Positions 8,083 through 15,245 of a DNA stretch of 33,167 nt are shown piece by piece; the first letter of the stretch is position 1, and each line of letters begins with the position of its first letter. The position numbers and the translations under genes were made by a program. Source of the DNA: Treponema sp. UBA4692 (GTDB lineage: Bacteria; Spirochaetota; Spirochaetia; Treponematales; Treponemataceae); contig DHKO01000026.1 in NCBI GenBank assembly GCA_002404895.1, positions 1 through 33,167 on the forward strand. The letters are read 5' to 3'. A model generated the notes under the pieces. It did not search any database and was not told the origin of the DNA. It was given only the letters and a program-made list of their open reading frames with translations.

Positions 8083-8115
8083 TTCAATAATTCGATTGAA
8101 CTTTTTTATTGTGGG
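8083..8115 (+). repeat. Right 33-bp direct repeat with LysR-box-like palindrome
   Basis: This is the partner of 2323-2355. It carries a perfect dyad TTCAAT-AATTCG-ATTGAA (8083-8100) with LysR-type T-N11-A spacing. TTGAAC (8096-8101) and TATTAT (8121-8126), or the overlapping ATTATT, could be the promoter of the gene at 8512. It is therefore a candidate LysR 1 operator as well as an island boundary. Confidence 0.65.
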
Positions 8116-8164
8116 TGAATTATTATTCTTTTCAGATGAAAAATTCAGCGGCGGACGATGCTCG

Positions 8165-8492
8165 CGCGTTAGGGATTTGCAAACCTGCGGTTTGCTGCGA
8201 GATTTTGCTGACGCAAAACTCGTTTATCTGACGTGTACGCTTGTGCGTACGTCCTAACGCTAAAGCGTTAGGGATAGGAGCACCTGCGAGGCAGTCCACC
8301 GTAAGCGAGCGTAAGTCGTAGACTGTAGCGAGTGCGGAGGATGAGCGTTAGCGAAGTGCGGATAGCCCGACCCGACAATTACCGCCGAAGTCAATTTTTC
8401 TGCGGACGTTGATTCCGCCACGGATGGCGGACTAGGGCAGGAAAATTGCAAGAAGCGTAGCTTCTTGTGCGACAGGATGTCGGGGAACGCCC
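8165..8492 (+). repeat. Dispersed structured repeat, copy A
   Basis: A string of hairpin-forming modules beginning GCGTTAGGGAT. It includes GCACCTGCGAGGCAGTCCA, GCGAAGTGCGGATAGCCCGACCC, the hairpin TCCGCCACGGATGGCGGA, AAGAAGCGTAGCTTCTT and GACAGGATGTCGG, and ends AACGCCC. Related copies lie at 12290 (inverted), 13111 (short) and 26582. It ends 19 nt before the start codon at 8512, so it would form most of that mRNA leader. Whether it is a REP-like element or a regulatory RNA is open. Except for the array, terminator and direct repeat, nothing else is seen in 7662-8511. Confidence 0.8.
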
Positions 8493-8511
8493 TGATTATT
8501 TTGGAGGTTTT

Positions 8512-9405
8512 ATGAAAAAGATTTTGTTGACTTTTGCGGCGACGGTTGTGTTTTCGGCTGTGGCGAATGCTCAGGAAGTGAAATATATCAAGGCTCCTGA
8601 GTTTAAGAACCAGATTTATCTTTACGGTAAGCCTAGTTCGGCGGAAACTGAGCAGTGGTACGAGATTGAGGGGCGGGGGCAGTTTGTGCGTAATGTGAAA
8701 AATCCTGCGCTGATTCCGTATCTTCCGGCAAAAAGGAAAGCGAACGGGGCAGCGGTGATTATTGCTCCGGGCGGCGCGTTTTTGCATCACACTTTTGGAA
8801 GCGGCGGTTTTGAGGCTGCGGAATGGTTCAGGAATCAGGGATTTGCGGCTTTTATTTTGAAATACCGGACGGAAGAGACTCCTCGCGATGAGGCTGAGCA
8901 TCAGGCTTTTGTGGCTGAAAAAATGGCCGGCTACCGTGCTGGAGGCTTGAGCGGAAACTATGCGCCGCAGACGCCTGATTTTGCTTACGATGACATTTGC
9001 ACCGCTGTAAAACTTTTGCGTGAGCGTGCCGCGGAATTCAATGTTCAGCCGGACAAGATTGGAATTGTGGGATTTTCCGCCGGGGCTTTGCTTGCAGTCT
9101 ATAATGCGGAATGTGCGCCTGATGAAAGCCGTGCGGATTTTATCGGCTCGATTTACGGCCAGCTTGTGATGAGGAAAATGCCGGAAAAGCTTCCGCCGCT
9201 TTTTGCCGCGATGTCCAGCGACGACGAGCTTTCGGGGCAGAGCGGATTTGAAGTCTTTCAGGCTTGGCAGAAACGCGGAATTGCGGAACTTCATCTTTTT
9301 GGCCAGGGCGGACACAATTTTGGAATGGGGCACGAGCCGTACACGAACGCTTTGTGGCCACAGGAATTTCTTGCCTGGCTTAAAATGATAAAGGTCATAA
9401 AGTAA
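8512..9405 (+). CDS. Secreted alpha/beta hydrolase (esterase-like)
   Basis: A 297-residue exported hydrolase. A Sec signal peptide spans residues 1-20 (MKKILLTFAATVVFSAVANA). The oxyanion segment is IIAPGGAFLHH (83-93), the nucleophile elbow GFSAG has Ser189, an acidic residue lies in SSDDE, and the likely catalytic His is in GQGGHNFGMG. This resembles the BD-FAE/xylan-esterase-like hydrolases that deacylate plant polysaccharides; the substrate is inference. The ATG at 8512 has TTTTGGAGG 5-8 nt before it. It is followed after 25 nt by an aldo/keto reductase, and the group looks like one operon. Repeat A forms its leader. Confidence 0.88.
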   Translation: MKKILLTFAATVVFSAVANAQEVKYIKAPEFKNQIYLYGKPSSAETEQWYEIEGRGQFVRNVKNPALIPYLPAKRKANGAAVIIAPGGAFLHHTFGSGGFEAAEWFRNQGFAAFILKYRTEETPRDEAEHQAFVAEKMAGYRAGGLSGNYAPQTPDFAYDDICTAVKLLRERAAEFNVQPDKIGIVGFSAGALLAVYNAECAPDESRADFIGSIYGQLVMRKMPEKLPPLFAAMSSDDELSGQSGFEVFQAWQKRGIAELHLFGQGGHNFGMGHEPYTNALWPQEFLAWLKMIKVIK

Positions 9406-9430
9406 AAGGTTTTTATAGGAGAACATCAGA

Positions 9431-10354
9431 ATGAAAAAATCAGTTTTTATTGCATCGCTTTTTGCGGCGGATTCTGAAATGAAATCAAAAGAAGATTATG
9501 CGACGGTTCAGCTTAGTAACGGACTTAAAATTCCGCAGTTCGGGATTGGAACTTACGGTTCGAGCGAGCAGCAGGCGCATGGCGCGGTTCTTGAAGCTTT
9601 GAAGGACGGCTACCGGCACATTGACACTGCCCATGCGTATAGAAACGAGCGCGGAATTGCAAAGGCAATCAAGGAAAGCGGAATTCCTCGCTCTGAAATC
9701 TGGATTACTTCAAAACTTTGGCCTACGGACTACAGCGATGGAAACGGGGCGCAGTCAATCGACAGGATGCTTGAGCGGCTCGGAACGGATTATGTGGATC
9801 TGGTTTATCTTCATCAGCCGGTTGGCGACTACATGGCAGGCTACCGTGCGCTTGAAGAGGCTGTGCGTCAGGGAAAAGTCCGGGCAATCGGTCTTTCTAA
9901 TTTTGACCTGAACGAGAAAGTTTTTGAGGATGTCTATGCAAAGGCGGAGATAAAGCCTGTGATTGTTCAGATTGAGCTTAATCCTTATGCGCAGCGCGTT
10001 GAATTCAGAAAGAAGTGCGCGGAAAAAAATCTTGCCGTTGAAGGCTGGTTTCCTCTTGGCGGAAGCGGAAGGGGAAATGAATCGCTTTTTGCCGATGAGA
10101 CGATAAAATCCCTTGCAGAAAAATACGGAAAGTCTCCGGCGCAGATAATTTTACGCTGGCACGTTCAGGAAGGATTCAGCACGATTCCAGGCTCAAGAAA
10201 CGCCGCGCACATTGCGGAGAACATCGCGGTCTACGGTTTTTCTCTTTCCGATGATGACATGGAAAAAATCCGCGCTTTGAACAAGGAAAGGCGTTTTTAC
10301 AACGGAACTTGGGAAAGCGCGCAGCATTTTAAGGATGTGAAAATCAATTATTAG
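9431..10354 (+). CDS. Aldo/keto reductase (copy 1)
   Basis: A 307-residue NAD(P)H-dependent oxidoreductase. The catalytic tetrad is visible: Asp65 and Tyr70 in HIDTAHAYRNE, Lys95 in TSKLW, and His128 in YLHQP. The C-terminal cofactor motif IPGSRN is present. The barrel starts near residue 25, so the first ~20 residues (MKKSVFIASLFAADSEMK) are an extension that looks like a decayed signal peptide. It lies between two exported hydrolases in the same strand. AGGAGAA precedes the ATG. It is related to, but distinct from, the reductase at 26918. Its substrate is not deducible. Confidence 0.93.
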   Translation: MKKSVFIASLFAADSEMKSKEDYATVQLSNGLKIPQFGIGTYGSSEQQAHGAVLEALKDGYRHIDTAHAYRNERGIAKAIKESGIPRSEIWITSKLWPTDYSDGNGAQSIDRMLERLGTDYVDLVYLHQPVGDYMAGYRALEEAVRQGKVRAIGLSNFDLNEKVFEDVYAKAEIKPVIVQIELNPYAQRVEFRKKCAEKNLAVEGWFPLGGSGRGNESLFADETIKSLAEKYGKSPAQIILRWHVQEGFSTIPGSRNAAHIAENIAVYGFSLSDDDMEKIRALNKERRFYNGTWESAQHFKDVKINY

Positions 10355-10383
10355 AAGAAATATTGAACTTTTTTGGAGGTTTT

Positions 10384-11478
10384 ATGAAAACGATTTTTAA
10401 AAATACAAGGAAAAATGTTTTTGCGTTTTTCGCGGCGGCAACTTTTTCGGCATTGTTTTTGTCATGCGCGACAACAGGCGGAAAGGCGATTTCGCTTTTG
10501 GAGCAGGGAAATTTTGCTGCAGGCGGAATTGTTGCGGCTAATTCAGGCGAGTTTGACCCGGACAACGTTTTTGGCTCTTTTTCCGGGCAGACGATTCATG
10601 CGGATTTTGCGAGCGTCTTTTATCAGATTCCTAAGAATCATAAAAAGAACAGCATTGTTTTTCTGCATGGAAACGGGCAGTCTTCAAGGTGCTGGGGAAC
10701 AACTCCAGACGGAAGGGAAGGCTTTCAGTCGATATTTTTGCGCGGCGGCTATAGCGTTTATCTTGTTGACCAGCCGAGGAGAGGGCAGGCTTCGCAGAGT
10801 TCTGTTCCTGTAACCGTAAATCCTGATTTTACCGACCAGATGCGCTTTGAGCAGTTCCGTCTTGGGCTTTGGCCGAATCTTTATGAGAGAACTGCGTTTC
10901 CAGATGACAAAAAATCTCTGGACAATTTCTACAATCTTATGACTCCGAGCATTGGAAGCGTTCCCCTTGAATCTACCTTAAAAGCCTTTGACGAAGTTTT
11001 TGACCGCGCCGGAAATTCGGTTTTCTTTACACATTCTGCCGGCGGAAACATTGGCTGGCGGAGCGCAATCAGAAACAAAAATGTAAAGGCGATTGTTGCC
11101 CTTGAGCCAGGCTCGTTTGTTTTCCCGGAAAGCGATGCGCCCAAGGCGATTGAAAATCTTTACGTGAATTTTCCGACAATGACAGTCAGCGACGATGATT
11201 TTGAAAAGCTTACAAAAATTCCGATTGTCGTTTATTTTGGCGACAATATTCCTGACTCCCATTCTGTTCATCCGGGAGAAGATTTCTGGTATGCGGTAAA
11301 GACGACAGCATATAAATTCGCTGAAATTGCCAATAGCCGTGGCGGAGACGTTACGATTGTTGACCTTCCAAAAGCTGGAATCTACGGAAACACCCATTTT
11401 CTTTTTTCGGACTTGAACAATGTTCAGATTGCAGCTCACATAAAAAACTGGCTTAAAGAAAAAGGACTTGATGAATAA
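10384..11478 (+). CDS. Lipoprotein alpha/beta hydrolase
   Basis: A 364-residue probable outer-envelope lipoprotein. The signal peptide ends in a lipobox FLSC with Cys28. The hydrolase core has FLHGNGQSS (93-101), VDQPRRGQAS, the nucleophile FFTHSAGGN (Ser218), a possible acid Glu241 in LEPGS, and His in GNTHFLF near 343. The pattern resembles secreted esterases with LDQPGRGRS-type motifs. The ATG at 10384 has TTTTGGAGG upstream, identical in wording to the site of the gene at 8512. The gap to the preceding reductase is 29 nt, so they are probably co-transcribed. Confidence 0.88.
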   Translation: MKTIFKNTRKNVFAFFAAATFSALFLSCATTGGKAISLLEQGNFAAGGIVAANSGEFDPDNVFGSFSGQTIHADFASVFYQIPKNHKKNSIVFLHGNGQSSRCWGTTPDGREGFQSIFLRGGYSVYLVDQPRRGQASQSSVPVTVNPDFTDQMRFEQFRLGLWPNLYERTAFPDDKKSLDNFYNLMTPSIGSVPLESTLKAFDEVFDRAGNSVFFTHSAGGNIGWRSAIRNKNVKAIVALEPGSFVFPESDAPKAIENLYVNFPTMTVSDDDFEKLTKIPIVVYFGDNIPDSHSVHPGEDFWYAVKTTAYKFAEIANSRGGDVTIVDLPKAGIYGNTHFLFSDLNNVQIAAHIKNWLKEKGLDE

Positions 11479-11486
11479 AATCCGCG

Positions 11487-11565
11487 CCATAAACAAAACT
11501 TATGCTGAACATAAAAAGTTTGCATTTTAAATTTTGCTTGCGGCGGATTATATTTGATTTGTGTA
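11487..11565 (+). promoter_or_regulatory. Promoter with LysR-type box, upstream of the acetyltransferase gene
   Basis: The box ATAA-N7-TTAT (11489-11503, T-N11-A) is followed by TTTAAA (11526-11531), a 17-nt spacer and TATATT (11549-11554). The box is centred near -65 relative to the predicted start, the usual site for LysR activators. The same layout and ~50 bp of similar sequence occur at 26494. Confidence 0.6.
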
Positions 11566-11597
11566 TCGGGGAGCGTTCATTCAGTCAATAAAGACTG

Positions 11598-11653
11598 TTG
11601 ACACGTTTCATTGTATTTATTAAAAATATTTTTAGTTACATTTTGTAACTAAA
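11598..11653 (+). promoter_or_regulatory. Second promoter with 10-bp inverted-repeat operator
   Basis: TTGACA lies at 11598-11603, with TAAAAA 17 nt further on. A perfect inverted repeat, TTTAGTTACA and TGTAACTAAA around TTT (11631-11653), overlaps the predicted transcription start. This is a typical repressor operator layout of the MarR or HxlR type, but the regulator is unknown. Confidence 0.5.
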
Positions 11654-11690
11654 ATCAATTTGAACGTATTTTTTTTTGCGAGGAGAAACC

Positions 11691-12275
11691 ATGGAATATC
11701 CAAAAGGCTATGTTTTTGAACTGATGGAAAAAGGCGGGCCGACAGATTGCCGAGAGCCGTATTTTAAGGCAGCGTCTGCAGAAATGATTCGTTCTCGCAC
11801 TCTTTGCGCAAAGGCGAATGCCGTTCTGCCGGACAATCCCGAATACGTGAAATATCTTGAGGAGCTTTTCGGACGAAAACTGGACGATGTTCGGATTCTG
11901 ACTCCGTTCATCTGTGACTTTGGAAACCGCGTAAAGTTCGGAAAAAATGTTTTTATAAACCATTCGGCGATTTTGAGCGCGAGCGGCGGAATCGAGTTTG
12001 AGGACGGCGTAAACGTTGCTCCGGGCGTTCGAATTGCGACAATCAACCACGACTTTAACCAGCGTCATTCGATTTACACTTACGGCAAAGTTACAATCAA
12101 GAAAAACGCCTGGATTGGAATGAACGTTACAATTGTTCCCGGCGTTACAATCGGAGAGTATGCGGTGGTCGCGGCCGGCGCGGTCGTAACAAAAGATGTT
12201 CCGCCTTATTCAGTTGTCGGCGGTGTTCCTGCAAAATTGATAAAAATGCAGAACCCGGCGGAGCAGAAGGAATAG
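11691..12275 (+). CDS. Maltose/galactoside-type O-acetyltransferase
   Basis: A 194-residue left-handed beta-helix (hexapeptide repeat) acetyltransferase that uses acetyl-CoA. The catalytic region TINHDFNQRHS contains the conserved His. The hexapeptide core runs through VKFGKNVFINHSAIL, GVNVAPGVRIA, KKNAWIGMNVTIVPGVTIGEYAVVAAGAVVT and the family end VVGGVPAKLIK. The ATG at 11691 has GAGGAGA 5 nt upstream. It is cytoplasmic, unlike most of its neighbours. Two promoter candidates precede it. Confidence 0.93.
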   Translation: MEYPKGYVFELMEKGGPTDCREPYFKAASAEMIRSRTLCAKANAVLPDNPEYVKYLEELFGRKLDDVRILTPFICDFGNRVKFGKNVFINHSAILSASGGIEFEDGVNVAPGVRIATINHDFNQRHSIYTYGKVTIKKNAWIGMNVTIVPGVTIGEYAVVAAGAVVTKDVPPYSVVGGVPAKLIKMQNPAEQKE

Positions 12276-12289
12276 AAGAGCGGGGATGT

Positions 12290-12509
12290 TGGGCGTTTCC
12301 CGACATCCTGTCGTTCGAGAAGCTTCGCTTCTCGAGGGGAATGTTGCCCTAATCCGCCATCCGTGGCGGAGTCAACTATCGCAGAATAATTGACTTCGGC
12401 GGAAAATGTCGGGTCGGGCTTTCCAGCCTTCGCTCACGCTCATTCTTCCGCTCCGCTTGGCTTCGCCCGCGCTTCGCTACAGAACTTCGGGCTTCCAATC
12501 CCTAACGCT
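12290..12509 (-). repeat. Dispersed structured repeat, copy B (inverted)
   Basis: This is the reverse orientation of the family at 8165. It begins GGGCGTTTCCCGACATCCTG and contains the hairpins GAGAAGCTTCGCTTCTC and TCCGCCATCCGTGGCGGA. It then carries the complements of the GACCCGAC and GCGAAG modules, and ends CCCTAACGC. It fills the gap before the flavodoxin gene and ends 19 nt before its start codon. Confidence 0.8.
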
Positions 12510-12528
12510 ATAAAACAAGGAGTAAGAC

Positions 12529-13092
12529 ATGAAAAAACTGATTTTTATTTTAGGAGTTTTAATGATGGCAGGTTTTGCAAATGCTAAGTCGATTGTGGTT
12601 TATTATTCAAAGACCGGCGAGCAGTACGGTGTTGGCACGATTACTGAAGGCAACACTGCGAAAGTCGCGAAGGAGATTGCCTCTCAGACCGGGGCGGACA
12701 TTCTGGAGCTTAAGACTGTAAAAAAATATCCTGAAGGCTACAAGGCGACGACCGAAGAGGCGATGAAGGAAGCCCGCGCGAACGAGAGGCCTGCTCTTTC
12801 GGTGGAAATCCCGGACATGGCACAGTACGACACTGTTTATCTTGGCTACCCGATTTGGTGGGGGGACGCTCCGATGTGCGTCTACACTTTTTTGGATGCG
12901 GTCGATTTGAGCGGAAAGACAATCCGTCCGTTCTGCACCCACGAGGGAAGCGGAGCCGCAGGAACTCAGGGCAAACTCAAAAAAGCCGAGCCGAACGCGA
13001 CAGTTGAAAGCGTCCTTGCTATCCGTGGAACAACCGCCCAGAGCAATGCGGAGACTGTGAAAAAAGAAGTGGGCGGGTGGCTTGGAAAATAA
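12529..13092 (+). CDS. Exported flavodoxin-like protein
   Basis: A 187-residue flavodoxin-fold protein. The FMN phosphate loop YYSKTGEQYGVGTITEGNTA follows a Sec-type signal peptide (residues 1-19, ending GFANA). YLGYPIWWGDAP and FCTHEGSGAAGT are further flavin-site segments typical of the flavodoxin_4 group. A flavodoxin with a signal peptide is unusual; FMN would have to be bound after export or supplied by a flavin-trafficking system. AAGGAG lies 6-7 nt before the ATG. It probably works with the exported reductase-type neighbours, but no redox partner is identified. Confidence 0.88.
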   Translation: MKKLIFILGVLMMAGFANAKSIVVYYSKTGEQYGVGTITEGNTAKVAKEIASQTGADILELKTVKKYPEGYKATTEEAMKEARANERPALSVEIPDMAQYDTVYLGYPIWWGDAPMCVYTFLDAVDLSGKTIRPFCTHEGSGAAGTQGKLKKAEPNATVESVLAIRGTTAQSNAETVKKEVGGWLGK

Positions 13093-13110
13093 AACTGACA
13101 ACGTGAATCC

Positions 13111-13225
13111 GCGTTAGGGATTGTAGTACCGAAGTTCTGGGGCAACAAAAGGTTGCAGCAGAATGAGCCGCGGCTAGACGGCAAAGTGCGAAAAGCCCGA
13201 CCCGAACGAAGTGAGGGTAACGCCC
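13111..13225 (+). repeat. Dispersed structured repeat, copy C (short form)
   Basis: A 115-bp form that begins GCGTTAGGGAT and keeps AAAGTGCGAAAAGCCCGACCC and the end GGGTAACGCCC. It lacks the central TCCGCCA hairpin module. It ends 37 nt before the DUF362 start codon. Confidence 0.7.
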
Positions 13226-13262
13226 AAAATATATGAAAGAAACTTTTGATTTTGGAGGAATT

Positions 13263-14285
13263 ATGAAAAAACGGATTCTTTCTTTGCTTGCGTTTTTTTC
13301 TGCTGCATTTGCGCTTTTTGCGCAGACTGAAAACTACAAAACTTACGAAACAACGGATAAAAACGCGCCGGTTGTTTACTTTACGCGCGAGATTACGCCT
13401 GAAAGTCTTGTGAAAGTGTACAAGGCGATGGGCTGGCAGCCGCACGGAAAAGTCGGCGTAAAAATCAGCACTGGCGAGCCGCCTGCTTCAAACTATCTTC
13501 GCCCTTCTTTGATTGGAAAACTTGTAAAGGACGAGCTTGGCGGAACAATCGTTGAATGCAACACGGCCTATGGCGGAAGCCGCGCCACCACCGCAATGCA
13601 CAAGCAGGTTGTTAAAGACCACGGATTTTTGGACATCGCGCCTTTTGATTTGCTTGACGAGGACGGCGAAATGGAAATTCCTGTGAACGGCGGAAAAAAC
13701 TTGAAAGTCGATTACATCGGCTCTCATTTTAAGAATTACGATTCGTACTTGGTTCTGTCGCACTTCAAAGGACACGCTATGGCAGGATTCGGCGGCGCAA
13801 TCAAGAATCTTTCAATCGGATTCGGAAGCGGAACTTCAACAAAACGTTCAGGAAAATCATTGATTCACTCAGGAGGAAGAAGTACAGACAACAGTTTTTG
13901 GGGATTCACGAGTGGACAAAAAAATCAGGACTTGTTCACCGAAAGCATGGCGGAGGCTGCGAAAGGTGTTTGCGACTACATGGGAAACGAAAAGGGAATC
14001 GCATTTGTGAACGTTATGAACCGCATTTCAATTGACTGCGACTGCGACGGAAATCCGCACGAGCCGGAAATGAAGGACATAGGAATTCTTGCCTCGACAG
14101 ACCCGCTTGCAATTGACCAGGCTGCAATCGATATGATTTACACTTACAAGAATAAAGAGGGCGATTCCGCAAAGTCTTTAATAAACAGAATTGAACAGCG
14201 CAACGGACGGCACGCACTGGAGCACGCCGCAGAAATCGGACTTGGAAAAGGCACAAGAAACTACCGCCTTGTTGAGATAAAATAA
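13263..14285 (+). CDS. Exported DUF362-domain protein
   Basis: A 340-residue protein with a Sec signal peptide (MKKRILSLLAFFSAAFALFA) and a full DUF362 domain: VGVKISTGEPP, ECNTAYGGSR, LSHFKGHAMAGFGGAIKNLS, and the Cys-containing DCDCDGNPHEPE followed by DIGILASTDPLAIDQAA. Family members often carry iron-sulfur clusters; I see no separate ferredoxin domain. Function is not established. The ATG at 13263 has GGAGG 7 nt upstream. The permease gene follows after 15 nt and the lar genes after that, so it may be the first gene of that operon. Confidence 0.88.
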   Translation: MKKRILSLLAFFSAAFALFAQTENYKTYETTDKNAPVVYFTREITPESLVKVYKAMGWQPHGKVGVKISTGEPPASNYLRPSLIGKLVKDELGGTIVECNTAYGGSRATTAMHKQVVKDHGFLDIAPFDLLDEDGEMEIPVNGGKNLKVDYIGSHFKNYDSYLVLSHFKGHAMAGFGGAIKNLSIGFGSGTSTKRSGKSLIHSGGRSTDNSFWGFTSGQKNQDLFTESMAEAAKGVCDYMGNEKGIAFVNVMNRISIDCDCDGNPHEPEMKDIGILASTDPLAIDQAAIDMIYTYKNKEGDSAKSLINRIEQRNGRHALEHAAEIGLGKGTRNYRLVEIK

Positions 14286-14300
14286 TATATATAGAAGAAA

Positions 14301-15215
14301 ATGTTAGAAATCATTCAGCGTGAAGCGGTTTATCTTTGGTATTATTTTGACCTGCAGCTGCGGCAGATTTTCTGGTACTGGGTGCTTGGAATGTTGATTG
14401 GCTCTGCGGTGTCGGTTTTCGCAAAAAACTATATTCACAGGGCGGCGGAGATTTTGGGCGAAAAAGTTCCGGGAATCGTGGGAATTTTATTCGCTTCTCT
14501 TTTGGGAGTTGCAAGCCCGCTTTGCATGTACGGAACAATTCCAATCTGCGCGGCTTTTTCTCGCAAGGGAATAAAGGACGATTTTCTTGCCGCGTTTATG
14601 ATGAGCTCGATTCTTCTGAATCCCCAGCTGATTATCTATTCTGCGGCGCTTGGACGGAAAATGCTTTTTGTGCGGATTGCAGGCTGCTTTCTGATGGGAA
14701 TTGTCGCCGGGCTTCTTGTGCGGATTTTCTACTGCAAAAAGGACGGCAAATCTTACTTTGATTTTTCATCATTTGAAGGGCCTCACAACCACGACACAGA
14801 CCCGAACATTTTCTTTAGATTTGTAAAGAATCTTGGGCGGAATGTGAGGGCGACTTGCCCGATGTTCCTGCTTGGAATCGCGCTTTCGACGGTTTTTCAG
14901 CGTTACGTTCCGGCGGATGCGATGGCGAAAATTTTTGGCAAGGGAAACGAGGCGTTCGGCGTTCTTATGGCGGCTACTGTTGGAGTTCCGCTTTACGTTT
15001 GTGGTGGCGGCACGATTCCGCTTTTGCAGCAGTGGCTTAGCGAAGGAATGAGTGCGGGAAGCGCGGCGGCTTTTATGCTCACAGGTCCTTCAACAAAAAT
15101 CACGAATCTTGGCGCGCTTAAAATTGCGCTCGGAGCAAAGCACTTTTTCTTCTATATAATATATGTGATTCTGTTCTCGTTTTTGACAGGATTTGTTGTG
15201 AATCTGATTTTGTAA
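14301..15215 (+). CDS. YraQ/ArsP-like permease (UPF0718)
   Basis: A 304-residue polytopic membrane protein with about eight hydrophobic segments. The paired family signatures are visible: GVASPLCMYGTIPICAAFSR in the first half and GVPLYVCGGGTIPLLQQWL in the second, each with the conserved Cys. MTGPST-like LTGPSTKITNL follows. Family members export or import metal-related solutes, including organoarsenicals in ArsP; the substrate here is unknown. A hydrophilic loop has HNHD. It sits between DUF362 and larE, so a link to nickel or to the Lar cofactor is possible but inferred. The ribosome site is weak (AGAAGAAA). Confidence 0.88.
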   Translation: MLEIIQREAVYLWYYFDLQLRQIFWYWVLGMLIGSAVSVFAKNYIHRAAEILGEKVPGIVGILFASLLGVASPLCMYGTIPICAAFSRKGIKDDFLAAFMMSSILLNPQLIIYSAALGRKMLFVRIAGCFLMGIVAGLLVRIFYCKKDGKSYFDFSSFEGPHNHDTDPNIFFRFVKNLGRNVRATCPMFLLGIALSTVFQRYVPADAMAKIFGKGNEAFGVLMAATVGVPLYVCGGGTIPLLQQWLSEGMSAGSAAAFMLTGPSTKITNLGALKIALGAKHFFFYIIYVILFSFLTGFVVNLIL

Positions 15216-15245
15216 ATGCCGATAAAGGACAAGGAAAGATAAAAT

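Noticed and set aside
8165..8492. Insertion sequence or transposon
   Set aside because: The repeat copies carry no transposase frame and vary in module content; inverted ends GGGCGTT/AACGCCC alone do not show transposition.
8260..9426. Long minus-strand open frame opposite the secreted hydrolase
   Set aside because: It has a low-complexity basic composition, no ribosome site and no domain, and it lies opposite a gene with a signal peptide and catalytic motifs.
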